Positions 6,819-15,240 of a DNA stretch of 64,000 bases are shown in pieces; within the stretch, counting starts at the first letter, position 1; the number at the start of each line of letters is the position of its first letter. Below the pieces are notes generated by a model, which made no database searches, was not told the origin of the DNA, and saw nothing but the letters and a program-made list of their open reading frames with translations. The stretch is from CAZKAP01 sp964550895 (GTDB lineage: Bacteria; Bacteroidota; Bacteroidia; Flavobacteriales; Flavobacteriaceae), in assembly GCA_964550895.1 (NCBI GenBank), contig CAZKAP010000011.1, forward strand, positions 1 through 64,000, in the 5' to 3' direction. Both the position numbers and the translations under genes were made by a program.

Positions 6819-8291
6819 ATGCCCCGGGCCGTCGTAATCGGTGCCGGAATCGGGGGCTTATCTACGGCCATTCGTCTGCGATCAAAGGGATACGAGGTCG
6901 TTGTTTTCGAATCCGGTAAGGTGCCTGGTGGCAAGTTGCACAGTCGTGAATTCGGGCCGTACCGGTTCGATATGGGACCTTCACTGTTCACCATGCCGCA
7001 CTTTGTGGATGAGCTCTTCGAACTCCATGACAAGAATCCCAGAGACTACTACCGCTACAGGCAAAAGGACATCATATGCAATTACTTCTGGGAGGACGGA
7101 ACCCGGTTCAGTTGCCCGGCGGATACAGAAGACTTCATAGCTTCTGCGGCAGACTGCTTCGGAGAAGACGCCCGAAGCATACGGTCCTTTCTTGGTCAAA
7201 ACCGCAGGAAGTACGAACTTACCCGCAGTCTCTTTCTGGAAAAATCCCTTCATAAGGCAAGGACTTACCTGAGTACGGATACCCTCAAGGCCATTGCCTC
7301 CATGGGTTCCCTGGATCTTTTTGGAACCCTGGATGCGACCAATCGCCATGCCTTTAGCCACCCGAAGCTTATTCAGCTCTTTAATCGTTATGCCACCTAT
7401 AATGGTTCCAATCCCTACAGGACACCAGGTATCATGTCGCTAATACCCCATCTGGAAATGCATTACGGTACCTACTTCCCTGAAGGCGGCATGCACCACA
7501 TCAGCCAGGCAATGTACAGACTGGCTCTGGATGTGGGGATAGAATTTTACTTCGATACCCGGGTAGAACGCATAGAGACGGCCGGTGGAAAGGCGACGGG
7601 TATTGTAGCCGGTGACCGGGTTTTCAGGGCAGATATCGTGGTTTCCAATATGGACATCGTTCCCACCTACCGCAAGCTCCTACCCCAGGAAAAGGCTCCT
7701 GAGAAAATCCTGCGTCAGGAACGTTCGAGTTCGGCGCTGAATTTTTACTGGGGTATAGACCGGGAATTTCACGAGTTGGACCTGCACAACATCCTCTTCA
7801 GCGAAGATTACCCGGGTGAGTTCGACGCTATATTCCGAAAGAAAGAGGTTTTCCACGATCCGACGATCTATATCAACGTCAGCTCCAGGGAATGCCTTGA
7901 GGATGCACCCGAGGGCCATGAAAACTGGTTTGTCATGGTCAACGCTCCTGGCGATTATGGTCAGGATTGGAAGGTCCGGACTACCCGTGTAAGGGACTAC
8001 ATAATCCGAAAGATAAATCGGGTGCTAGGCGTAGAAATCCAGAAGCACATTCGTACCGAATTCGTCTGGGATCCACCGGGTATACAACGGGATACCCAAT
8101 CCTTCAGAGGCGCCTTATACGGTGCCGCTTCCAACGATCGTTTCGCCGCCTTCCTGAGACACCCCAACTTCAGCCCGGATATAAAAAACCTCTATTTTTG
8201 CGGAGGATCGGTCCATCCGGGGGGTGGTATTCCGCTTTGCCTCCTTTCCGGCAGGATTACCTCAGACCTTATCCCCTCGCCGGATTCGTAA
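6819..8291 (+). CDS. crtD: CrtD-type carotenoid 3,4-desaturase
   Basis: A second FAD-dependent CrtI-family enzyme of 490 residues. The dinucleotide fold is VVIGAGIGGLSTAIRLRSKG, then PGGKLHS and FDMGPSLFTMP. The C-terminal motif LYFCGGSVHPGGGIPLCLLS, with GSVHPGGG in place of the CrtI-type TVPGPG, is typical of CrtD. In the myxol/saproxanthin pathway CrtD introduces the 3',4' double bond after the 1'-hydroxyl has been installed. Immediate neighbour cruF supplies that hydroxyl, which supports the assignment. An alternative role as a further lycopene-type desaturase cannot be excluded by sequence. Confidence 0.8.
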   Translation: MPRAVVIGAGIGGLSTAIRLRSKGYEVVVFESGKVPGGKLHSREFGPYRFDMGPSLFTMPHFVDELFELHDKNPRDYYRYRQKDIICNYFWEDGTRFSCPADTEDFIASAADCFGEDARSIRSFLGQNRRKYELTRSLFLEKSLHKARTYLSTDTLKAIASMGSLDLFGTLDATNRHAFSHPKLIQLFNRYATYNGSNPYRTPGIMSLIPHLEMHYGTYFPEGGMHHISQAMYRLALDVGIEFYFDTRVERIETAGGKATGIVAGDRVFRADIVVSNMDIVPTYRKLLPQEKAPEKILRQERSSSALNFYWGIDREFHELDLHNILFSEDYPGEFDAIFRKKEVFHDPTIYINVSSRECLEDAPEGHENWFVMVNAPGDYGQDWKVRTTRVRDYIIRKINRVLGVEIQKHIRTEFVWDPPGIQRDTQSFRGALYGAASNDRFAAFLRHPNFSPDIKNLYFCGGSVHPGGGIPLCLLSGRITSDLIPSPDS

Positions 8292-8301
8292 CAGGTCAAC
8301 T

Positions 8302-8928
8302 ATGCCACTTAAACTGCATCGCGCATATCCGATAGGAGCACTCTGGTTGTTTCATATCTCGGCCATGATGGGCATATCGCTCGGCCATGAGGAATGGTTT
8401 ATTGCCCGAACACCGCTCAACCTCTCGCTGATTCTGCTTATACTGATGCTCTTTTATCCCTTGAATACCACTCGAAAATGGGCCATATTCCTTCTTATCG
8501 GACTCTTGGGAATGACGGCCGAGTGGATAGGGGTGAGCCGGGGTATTCCTTTCGGAGACTACGCCTATGGATCGAATTTTGGACCAAAAGTATGGGGCGT
8601 TCCATACCTCATCGGTGCATTCTGGGCACTGCTCTCTTTGATCACTTTTCAGATTGCCTACCGCTGGTACCCCAGTTATGCCGTGGCTCCGCTCATAGGT
8701 GCGGGTCTGATGCTCATCCTCGACCTGCTCATGGAACGCAGCGCACCCCGATTCGACTTCTGGTCGTTTTCCGGAGAGCCCCCGGTCGAGAACTACATCA
8801 GCTGGTTTGCCCTGGCTCTGATTTTTCAGGGAATTCTCGGTAGCCTCAGGATTAAGGGGGATTACTTGATCAGCCTGCATATATTCCTCGCACAACTGGT
8901 GTTCTTCACCTTCTTCGCCCTGAGCTGA
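8302..8928 (+). CDS. cruF: Carotenoid 1',2'-hydratase, CruF family (membrane protein)
   Basis: An integral membrane protein of 208 residues with about six to seven hydrophobic helices. Motifs typical of CruF (DUF422) are visible: GIPFGDYAYG, FGPKVWGVPYLIGAFWAL, then LDLLMERSAPRFDFWSF and PVENYISWF. The family hydrates the acyclic (psi) end at C1'. The start at 8302 (MPLKLHRAYP) is preferred to an upstream in-frame ATG at 8224 that lies inside crtD. I considered a heterodimer-type lycopene cyclase (CrtYcd), also a small membrane protein, but its P-x-E-E motif is absent. Last gene of the operon, convergent with crtA. Confidence 0.78.
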   Translation: MPLKLHRAYPIGALWLFHISAMMGISLGHEEWFIARTPLNLSLILLILMLFYPLNTTRKWAIFLLIGLLGMTAEWIGVSRGIPFGDYAYGSNFGPKVWGVPYLIGAFWALLSLITFQIAYRWYPSYAVAPLIGAGLMLILDLLMERSAPRFDFWSFSGEPPVENYISWFALALIFQGILGSLRIKGDYLISLHIFLAQLVFFTFFALS

Positions 8929-8943
8929 GGCGGCAGGCAGTTG

Positions 8944-9651
8944 CTAGTCTTCCAACAGGGTCTCCTTCCCCTCCCAGGTGCCCGAGTATTTGTAAATCTG
9001 AAAGCGGCTGAAAAGCTCTTCGGAATACCAATCGTATTTGCGGGTGAGCTGAATGGCCTTCTGATGGCCTTCATTTCGGTAGGCAAACTGCCGTATACCC
9101 TCCTCGCCTTTCCAAACGGATACGGTAGCCATGTTCTTAATGGGCCACTCACCCACCCCTTTGGTATAGATCAGTTCGGATTGCTCGTACAAACCCATCT
9201 GGGATTCGGGTACATACTTCCAGAATCGCCAGAGTTCCCGATTGCGAATCGTTGCCCGGGTCAAAACCAGGGTATAGGGAATTCCTGGAAGCTCATCCTG
9301 ATTGCGAAAAGGCATCCCGCCATCCCAGGTCCCCCTGGCGACTTTATTTCTCAGAAACAGAGTCCATCGCTCTGCACTCCGGAGTACGTAGTGTTTCCAA
9401 ATGGGAGCTGTGTTAAAGAAGTAGGACGCATCATCCTCCGAGCGCCAGACCTGTAGAAGGGCATATACCTCCCAGTCGGGCCAGGGTGCAAATCGCTTAC
9501 CCCCGCTTCCCATGAGCTTGTAAAACTCCTGACCCCCGGCACGCGATAGTCGGCTGTGGGCGAATTGCATCTGCCCGAAGGCCCAAAATTTGTTGGAGAA
9601 ACCCTTGAATCGAAAAAAGGTGAGCGTGGAGATTTGTTCCTGTTCCGGCAT
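8944..9651 (-). CDS. CrtA-related carotenoid monooxygenase/2-hydroxylase
   Basis: A 235-residue protein of the spheroidene monooxygenase (CrtA) family (TLTFFRFKGFSNKFWAFGQM, KFMGSG-like KLMGSGGKRFAPWPDWEVY, then RGTWDGGMPF, GPIYTLTRA-like GIPYTLVLTRATI). A CrtA-related enzyme in flavobacterial strain P99-3 acts as the carotenoid 2'-hydroxylase of myxol synthesis, which fits the convergent crt operon here. It lies 6 nt downstream of the Cys-less thioredoxin-like gene and so probably shares its transcript. No signal peptide is seen. Confidence 0.8.
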   Translation of the reverse strand: MPEQEQISTLTFFRFKGFSNKFWAFGQMQFAHSRLSRAGGQEFYKLMGSGGKRFAPWPDWEVYALLQVWRSEDDASYFFNTAPIWKHYVLRSAERWTLFLRNKVARGTWDGGMPFRNQDELPGIPYTLVLTRATIRNRELWRFWKYVPESQMGLYEQSELIYTKGVGEWPIKNMATVSVWKGEEGIRQFAYRNEGHQKAIQLTRKYDWYSEELFSRFQIYKYSGTWEGKETLLED

Positions 9652-9657
9652 GTTGGA

Positions 9658-10218
9658 TTATTCCTCTTTCAGCATGCGCGCTACCCTCATGAACAGCTTT
9701 TTGTCGTCCCAATCGGCTATACCGTGCTGCTCGATGGCTATCCTGCCCTTCTTATCGATCAGGTAACTCGAGGGCACCTTGAATTCGAAGGGGGCAACGT
9801 CCCCAATGATCAGGTAGGTCACCGGAAAGGTATACCCATACTCCTCCATGAATGCCTCGACAGGTTCACGCTCTTCGTTAGTTACAATATAAAACTCCAC
9901 CTGCCGGGAAAAGCGGTCGTAAAAAGCCTGTATGCTCTTCAATTCGGCCTGAGAAGGCAGCTTCCACGATTGCCAGAAATAGACGAAAACCACCTTATGG
10001 CGGGAACGTTCGAAATTAAACACATTCCAATTCTCGTCCTTAAGCCGCCACTGGTAGTCTGCTATGGGTCTGCGTTCGCTCGCCTCGATAAACTCAGGGC
10101 TGGAAGCGAAGGCTCTGTTGGCCCAAAGCTTGGCGTAGTATCCCATCGGAGTCACGAAGAAAGAAAGAACGGCTGCAATGATCAGCAGGTTGATCCATGT
10201 TCGCTTCCTGAGTTTCAT
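9658..10218 (-). CDS. Membrane-anchored TlpA/AhpC-fold protein without redox cysteines
   Basis: A 186-residue protein with an N-terminal membrane anchor (basic MKLRKRTW, then LLIIAAVLSFFV) and a thioredoxin-fold domain facing the periplasm. The strand VVFVYFWQSW and the conserved cis-Pro region KVPSSYLID are recognisable. The active-site position that is normally C-x-x-C is K86-L87-P88-S89, and I find no cysteine in the whole protein, so it cannot do disulfide chemistry. A chaperone or binding role is possible. It lies between acnA (25-nt gap) and the crtA-like gene (6-nt gap) on the same strand. Confidence 0.82.
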   Translation of the reverse strand: MKLRKRTWINLLIIAAVLSFFVTPMGYYAKLWANRAFASSPEFIEASERRPIADYQWRLKDENWNVFNFERSRHKVVFVYFWQSWKLPSQAELKSIQAFYDRFSRQVEFYIVTNEEREPVEAFMEEYGYTFPVTYLIIGDVAPFEFKVPSSYLIDKKGRIAIEQHGIADWDDKKLFMRVARMLKEE

Positions 10219-10243
10219 TTGATTGACTGTTTAGTATTCACAC

Positions 10244-12520
10244 TTATTCACCGCGTTCCTGCTTTTTAATCACATTGAGGGCCGAACCCTCACGGTACCA
10301 GCCGATCTGTTGGGCATTGTAGCTGTGGTTCATGGCGATAGTCTCCTTAGTCCCGTCGGTATGTTCGATCTCCAGATGAAGCTGGCGACCCGGCGTAAAA
10401 TCGGCTATATCCGGAATGGAGAACCTGTCGTCCTCCTGTATCTTGTCGTAGTCCGCTTCATCGGCGAAGGTCATAGCCAGCATTCCCTGCTTCTTCAGGT
10501 TGGTTTCGTGTATGCGCGCAAAGGATTTTACCAGCACCACGGCCACTCCAAGGTGTCGGGGCTGCATGGCCGCATGCTCCCGGGAAGAGCCTTCTCCGTA
10601 GTTATGATCCCCGACTACTATGGATCGGATATTGCGGGACTTGTATTCCCTCTGGGTATCCGGCACCGCACCGTATTCACCGGTCAGCTGGTTCTTAACG
10701 AAGTTGGTCTTCTGGTTGAAGGCATTCACTGCTCCAATCAGCGTATTGTTCGCTATGTTATCCAGGTGGCCCCTGTACCGCAGCCACGGACCTGCCATAG
10801 AGATGTGATCCGTAGTACATTTTCCATAGGCTTTGATCAGCAGCCTCATCCCCTGCAGCTCGTCGTTCTGAATGGGAACGAAGGGCTCGAGTAACTGGAG
10901 TCGCTGAGAGTCGGGAGAAACGACGACCTCAACACCCGAACCGTCTTCAAGCGGTTCCACATAACCGGCATCCTCCACAGCGAAACCTTCGGGAGGGAGT
11001 TCGTATCCCCTCGGCTCCTCGAGGCGTACCTGCTCCCCGTCCTCGTTGATCAGGGTATCGGTCATGGGATTGAAGTCAAGCCTCCCGGCAATGGCTATCG
11101 CCGTAACCATCTCCGGAGACCCGACGAAGGCCAGGGTATTTGGGTTCCCATCGGCCCGTTTGGCAAAGTTCCGGTTGAAAGAGTGTACTATGGTATTTCG
11201 GGGTCCATTGGCGGCCTCATCTCCGTATCGGTCCCACATCCCGATACACGGACCACAGGCATTCGCGAACACGGTTGCTCCTATGGACTCGAAGGTGTCA
11301 ATAAACCCATCTCGTTCTATGGTATATCGCACCTGCTCGGAACCCGGAGTAATGGTAAACTGTGATTTAGTTTTTAGGTTTTTCTCGGACACCTGCTTCG
11401 CCAGGGAAGCTGCCCTGGAGATATCTTCGTATGAAGAATTGGTGCATGAGCCAATGAGTCCCACCTCGACACGCAGGGGCCAGTCGTTCTCTCGGGCAGC
11501 CTCGCCCATACGAGATATCGGAGTCGCCAGATCCGGGGTAAAGGGCCCGTTCAGGTGGGGTTCCAGGGTACTGAGATCGATCTCGATGACCTGGTCGAAA
11601 TACGATTCGGGGTTGGCATAGACCTCTGGATCTGCAGTCAGGTGTTCCCTCACCTCCCGGGCGGCATCGGCCACATCCGAACGGTCTGTAGCCCTGAGGT
11701 AGCGATCCATGGAATCGTCATAGCCGAAGGTAGAAGTAGTGGCGCCGATTTCGGCACCCATATTGCAAATGGTTCCCTTTCCGGTACAGGACATGGATAC
11801 GGCTCCCTCCCCGAAATACTCCACTATGGCTCCGGTTCCGCCTTTAACGGTGAGTATATCGGCCACCTTGAGAATAACATCCTTGGGTGCGGTCCAGCCG
11901 CTGAGCTTTCCGGTAAGCTTGACACCAATTAACTTGGGAAACTTGAGTTCCCAGGGCATACCGGACATGACGTCCACTGCGTCGGCACCCCCCACGCCCA
12001 CGGCGACCATCCCCAGACCTCCGGCATTCACCGTATGAGAATCGGTCCCGATCATCATCCCGCCTGGAAATGCGTAATTCTCCAGTACGACCTGATGTAT
12101 AATCCCCGCACCAGGCTTCCAGAAGCCTATGCCGTATTTATTGGAAACGGATTCCAGGAAATCGAAGACTTCGTTACTGGTCTCATTGGCCCGCTTCAGG
12201 TCAGCCTCTGCTCCCTGCTTAGCCTGAATCAGGTGATCGCAATGAACGGTAGTCGGCACGGCCACTTTGGGCTTACCGGCATGCATGAACTGCAACAGGG
12301 CCATCTGGGCCGTCGCATCCTGACACGCCACCCGGTCGGGGGCAAAATCCACATAATCCACTCCCCGTTGAAAGGCCCGGTCCGGAGTACCATTCCACAG
12401 ATGGGAATAGAGTATTTTTTCGGACAGGGTAAGGGGTTTACCCACCACTTTGCGCGCCGCGTCGACTCGGGCCCCCATGCTTTCGTAAACTTTGCGGATT
12501 ACATCGATATCAAATGCCAT
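10244..12520 (-). CDS. acnA: Aconitate hydratase
   Basis: Interconverts citrate and isocitrate in the TCA cycle with a [4Fe-4S] cluster. At 758 residues it matches the mitochondrial-type aconitase. Cluster cysteines are in IGSCTNSSYEDI and NACGPCIGMW. Substrate-binding segments GTDSHTVNAGGLG and GDHNYGEGSSREHAAMQPRH (the swivelling C-terminal domain) are present. The gene has its own near-perfect promoter and heads a same-strand group with the thioredoxin-like and crtA-like genes; the 25-nt gap allows readthrough. Confidence 0.96.
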   Translation of the reverse strand: MAFDIDVIRKVYESMGARVDAARKVVGKPLTLSEKILYSHLWNGTPDRAFQRGVDYVDFAPDRVACQDATAQMALLQFMHAGKPKVAVPTTVHCDHLIQAKQGAEADLKRANETSNEVFDFLESVSNKYGIGFWKPGAGIIHQVVLENYAFPGGMMIGTDSHTVNAGGLGMVAVGVGGADAVDVMSGMPWELKFPKLIGVKLTGKLSGWTAPKDVILKVADILTVKGGTGAIVEYFGEGAVSMSCTGKGTICNMGAEIGATTSTFGYDDSMDRYLRATDRSDVADAAREVREHLTADPEVYANPESYFDQVIEIDLSTLEPHLNGPFTPDLATPISRMGEAARENDWPLRVEVGLIGSCTNSSYEDISRAASLAKQVSEKNLKTKSQFTITPGSEQVRYTIERDGFIDTFESIGATVFANACGPCIGMWDRYGDEAANGPRNTIVHSFNRNFAKRADGNPNTLAFVGSPEMVTAIAIAGRLDFNPMTDTLINEDGEQVRLEEPRGYELPPEGFAVEDAGYVEPLEDGSGVEVVVSPDSQRLQLLEPFVPIQNDELQGMRLLIKAYGKCTTDHISMAGPWLRYRGHLDNIANNTLIGAVNAFNQKTNFVKNQLTGEYGAVPDTQREYKSRNIRSIVVGDHNYGEGSSREHAAMQPRHLGVAVVLVKSFARIHETNLKKQGMLAMTFADEADYDKIQEDDRFSIPDIADFTPGRQLHLEIEHTDGTKETIAMNHSYNAQQIGWYREGSALNVIKKQERGE

Positions 12521-12542
12521 ACAGGATTCTTTTTATGTCCCG

Positions 12543-12550
12543 CAAAAGTA
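12543..12550 (-). promoter_or_regulatory. -7 box of the aconitase promoter
   Basis: On the minus strand TACTTTTG is an exact TAnnTTTG box, about 22 nt upstream of the acnA start codon. The -33 region is T-rich but has no clear TTG. Confidence 0.5.
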
Positions 12551-12630
12551 AGAAATAGAAAGGTGGAAATAAAGCTGAAAGGCCGGATCAGGCTCTTCCC
12601 AGGGCTGCCATCGAATCGGGAAATGGGCAA

Positions 12631-13584
12631 TCAGTAGAGTTCCTGAACGATCCTGCCAGCATCGATACCCTCGGCCTCAGCCTTGTAGTTCTTGAGTACC
12701 CTGTGCCTCATCACACTGGGCGCAACGGCACGGATATCATCATGGTCCGGAACGTATTTCCCTCGTATCAGGGCATGAGCCTTAGCGGCAAGTACGAGGT
12801 TTTGAGATGCTCTGGGGCCCGCTCCCCACTCGATATAGGTATTGACAAAATCCGTTGCATGCTTTCCACCAGGTCGGCTTCGGTTGACCAGGGTAACCGC
12901 GTATTCAATTACACTTTCCGTGACCGGAACGCGTCGCACCAGATGCTGTATCTCCATCAGGCTTTCGGCGTTATGTAAGGGCTGGATGGTTACTTCCTCG
13001 TCGTTGGTAGTGGACTTCACTACCTCGATTTCCTCTTCCAGAGAGGGATAATCCAGCTGTATGGAAAACATAAATCGGTCGAGCTGGGCCTCAGGCAAGG
13101 GATAGGTACCCTCCTGTTCAATGGGATTCTGTGTCGCCAAAACAAAATAAGGCCGGGGCAACTGATGACGCTCACCTGCAACGGTTACCGACTTCTCCTG
13201 CATGGCCTCGAGCAGGGCCGATTGCGTTTTGGGAGGTGTTCGATTGATCTCATCGGCCAGAATAATATTGGAGAATACGGGGCCTTTGACAAACCGGAAA
13301 TTGCGGTCATTGTCCAGAATCTCACTCCCGATAATATCACTGGGCATGAGGTCGGGCGTGAACTGAATGCGCTTGAAATCCAATCCCAGAGCACTGGCTA
13401 TGGTATGCACCATCAGGGTCTTCGCCAAACCCGGCACACCTACCAGCAGGCAGTGACCGCCGCTGTATACAGACAAAAGTATTTGGTCGACTACTTCCTC
13501 CTGTCCGATGATCACCTGTCCGATGATCTTCTTCAGCTGTGCATGTTTCTCCAGGAGCTGGTCGGCGGCTTGCTTATCGGTCAT
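12631..13584 (-). CDS. MoxR-family AAA+ ATPase
   Basis: A cytosolic AAA+ ATPase of about 317 residues, thought to act as a chaperone or maturation factor for metal-containing or membrane-associated complexes, usually with VWA-domain partners. Walker A is GVPGLAKTLM and Walker B is IILADEINRTPPKTQSALLE. FVLATQNPIEQEGTYPLPEA is the sensor region characteristic of MoxR. The start MTDKQAADQ (13584) lies 5 nt after the surA-like stop; an upstream Met (13605) would overlap that gene. No VWA partner gene lies in the window, unlike many moxR loci. Confidence 0.92.
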   Translation of the reverse strand: MTDKQAADQLLEKHAQLKKIIGQVIIGQEEVVDQILLSVYSGGHCLLVGVPGLAKTLMVHTIASALGLDFKRIQFTPDLMPSDIIGSEILDNDRNFRFVKGPVFSNIILADEINRTPPKTQSALLEAMQEKSVTVAGERHQLPRPYFVLATQNPIEQEGTYPLPEAQLDRFMFSIQLDYPSLEEEIEVVKSTTNDEEVTIQPLHNAESLMEIQHLVRRVPVTESVIEYAVTLVNRSRPGGKHATDFVNTYIEWGAGPRASQNLVLAAKAHALIRGKYVPDHDDIRAVAPSVMRHRVLKNYKAEAEGIDAGRIVQELY

Positions 13585-13589
13585 ACGAT

Positions 13590-15236
13590 TTATTCCTTGA
13601 TCCAATTATTTGCAAAGTTGCAATCTTTATTGGAATCATTTACCTGTATGTACGTGTCCTCGATTTTATTGTTGATCCACTCTCCTATTTCCCGGAGCTG
13701 CTTCTCCCGTAAAGCGAGCTCTTGAATCTTGAGGTAGTCCTGACCGAAATCTGCCCGGTGTTCGTCGTAGCGATTGGACACCTTCATGATCTTGAATTTC
13801 GGAGGTCCACCCCTGGGGTCATCCTCTCTGAGAGGCGGGGTGATTTCGTTGTCCTTTAAACCCTGTATTTGATTGTACAGGGTCGGATCCATCTTGGTCA
13901 GCTCGAATCGGGAACTGAAATCGTAAGGGTTTCGGAGTTTACCGCCTTCGAACTTGGTCTCCTCCTCATCCGAAAAGTTCAGGGCCGCCTCCTCGAAGGT
14001 GTATTTTCCCTGCAGGATATCCTGTCGTATGCTATCCAGCTCATTTCGGGCCTCACGAATGGATTCGTCAGAGATCTTGGGTATGATGAGAATGTGCCTG
14101 AGATCCCGTTCCTGTCCCCGAATCCTTTCCATGTAGATGATGTGATAACCAAACACGGTTTCGAAGGGCTCCGAAATCTCACCTTCCTTCAGGCTGAAGG
14201 CCACATCCTTGAACTCCTTAACGAAGCTGGTTTCACGGGTGATGCTGTACGCCCCTCCATTATCCTTCGATCCGGGGTCTTCCGAATAGAGCACCGCCTT
14301 GATACTGAAACTCGACGAACGGTCCTCCACGTCCTGCTTAATTTTTTTCAGGCGGTTGATCACGCGCTCTTTTTCCTCCTCAGAGGGCTTGGGCTGTTTT
14401 ACGATCTGAGCGATTTCGAGTTCCGCTCCGAATACCGGCAGTTCGTTTTCGGGAATGGAGAGGAAGAACTGGCGTACCTCTTCAGGGGTAACCTGCACTT
14501 CTTCCACTACCTTGCCGCGCATATTCTCAGACAACATCTGAAGCTTGTTGATATTAAAGAGTTCCTGGCGGAACGTCGGTAGATCCGGCTTCTTATAAAA
14601 CTCGAGGAGTTTCTCGATGCCACCAACCCGTGCGGTTAATTCCTGAATTTGGGCGTCGATACGCGCATTGATTTCATCGTCCGAAACCAGCAGGCTGTCC
14701 TGAACGGCATGATGGGCGTACAGACGATCTTCCATGAGTTTTCCCAGCAGCTGGCAGGGAGTGACGTCTTCAGGTGAGGCACCCTGTGTCTCCAGGTCGA
14801 GCAAGAGTTTATCCACGTCCGAATCGAGGATCACATAGTCGCCTACCACTGCTGCTACCCCGTCTATCTTGATTCGGGTCATGGGTATGGTATCCAACGC
14901 TTGCCGGAGCGTATCCGGAGCCTGAGATACACCTGCGACAGCCGGAGTTGCTTCAGGCTCTGCCTTAGCAGTCAGTACCTGGCGAACACCGGTTATGGTT
15001 TCCACCATCCACTGGTAATCGGACTGCTTTACCGGTCGAAGTATACTGCTGTCTACTGCCACACGGGAAAGGGAATCGCGGTTGGAAAATTCAACGGCCT
15101 GTTGCCCGTCGTTCCGAATCAGATTAAGGAACGGTAGTGAGTCGGAGTTGCTGCTGATGGGGTCAGTGGCGTTTGCCGCACTCATCAGCCAGATGGAGGC
15201 TACGGCAATAGCCCCGAATTTGATATTGCGATTCAT
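13590..15236 (-). CDS. SurA-like periplasmic chaperone/parvulin peptidyl-prolyl isomerase
   Basis: Outer-membrane-protein folding factor. The signal peptide is MNRNIKFGAIAVASIWLMSAANA. The SurA N-domain begins at about residue 122 (KIDGVAAVVGDYVILDSDVD). Two parvulin-type domains follow (ELEIAQIVKQPKPSEEEKER, then LRHILIIPKISDESI). An extra ~95 residues of low-complexity sequence separate the signal peptide from the chaperone domain, making it 548 residues rather than the usual ~450. The start at 15236 is chosen because it begins the signal peptide. It follows a second SurA-like gene by 4 nt and precedes moxR, an arrangement common in flavobacteria. Confidence 0.9.
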   Translation of the reverse strand: MNRNIKFGAIAVASIWLMSAANATDPISSNSDSLPFLNLIRNDGQQAVEFSNRDSLSRVAVDSSILRPVKQSDYQWMVETITGVRQVLTAKAEPEATPAVAGVSQAPDTLRQALDTIPMTRIKIDGVAAVVGDYVILDSDVDKLLLDLETQGASPEDVTPCQLLGKLMEDRLYAHHAVQDSLLVSDDEINARIDAQIQELTARVGGIEKLLEFYKKPDLPTFRQELFNINKLQMLSENMRGKVVEEVQVTPEEVRQFFLSIPENELPVFGAELEIAQIVKQPKPSEEEKERVINRLKKIKQDVEDRSSSFSIKAVLYSEDPGSKDNGGAYSITRETSFVKEFKDVAFSLKEGEISEPFETVFGYHIIYMERIRGQERDLRHILIIPKISDESIREARNELDSIRQDILQGKYTFEEAALNFSDEEETKFEGGKLRNPYDFSSRFELTKMDPTLYNQIQGLKDNEITPPLREDDPRGGPPKFKIMKVSNRYDEHRADFGQDYLKIQELALREKQLREIGEWINNKIEDTYIQVNDSNKDCNFANNWIKE

Positions 15237-15240
15237 GGAA

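Noticed and set aside
8302..8928. Lycopene cyclase (CrtYcd type) as the product of the small membrane gene
   Set aside because: The P-x-E-E cyclase motif is absent, while CruF-type motifs (GDYAYG, GVPYLIGAFW, VENYISWF) are present.
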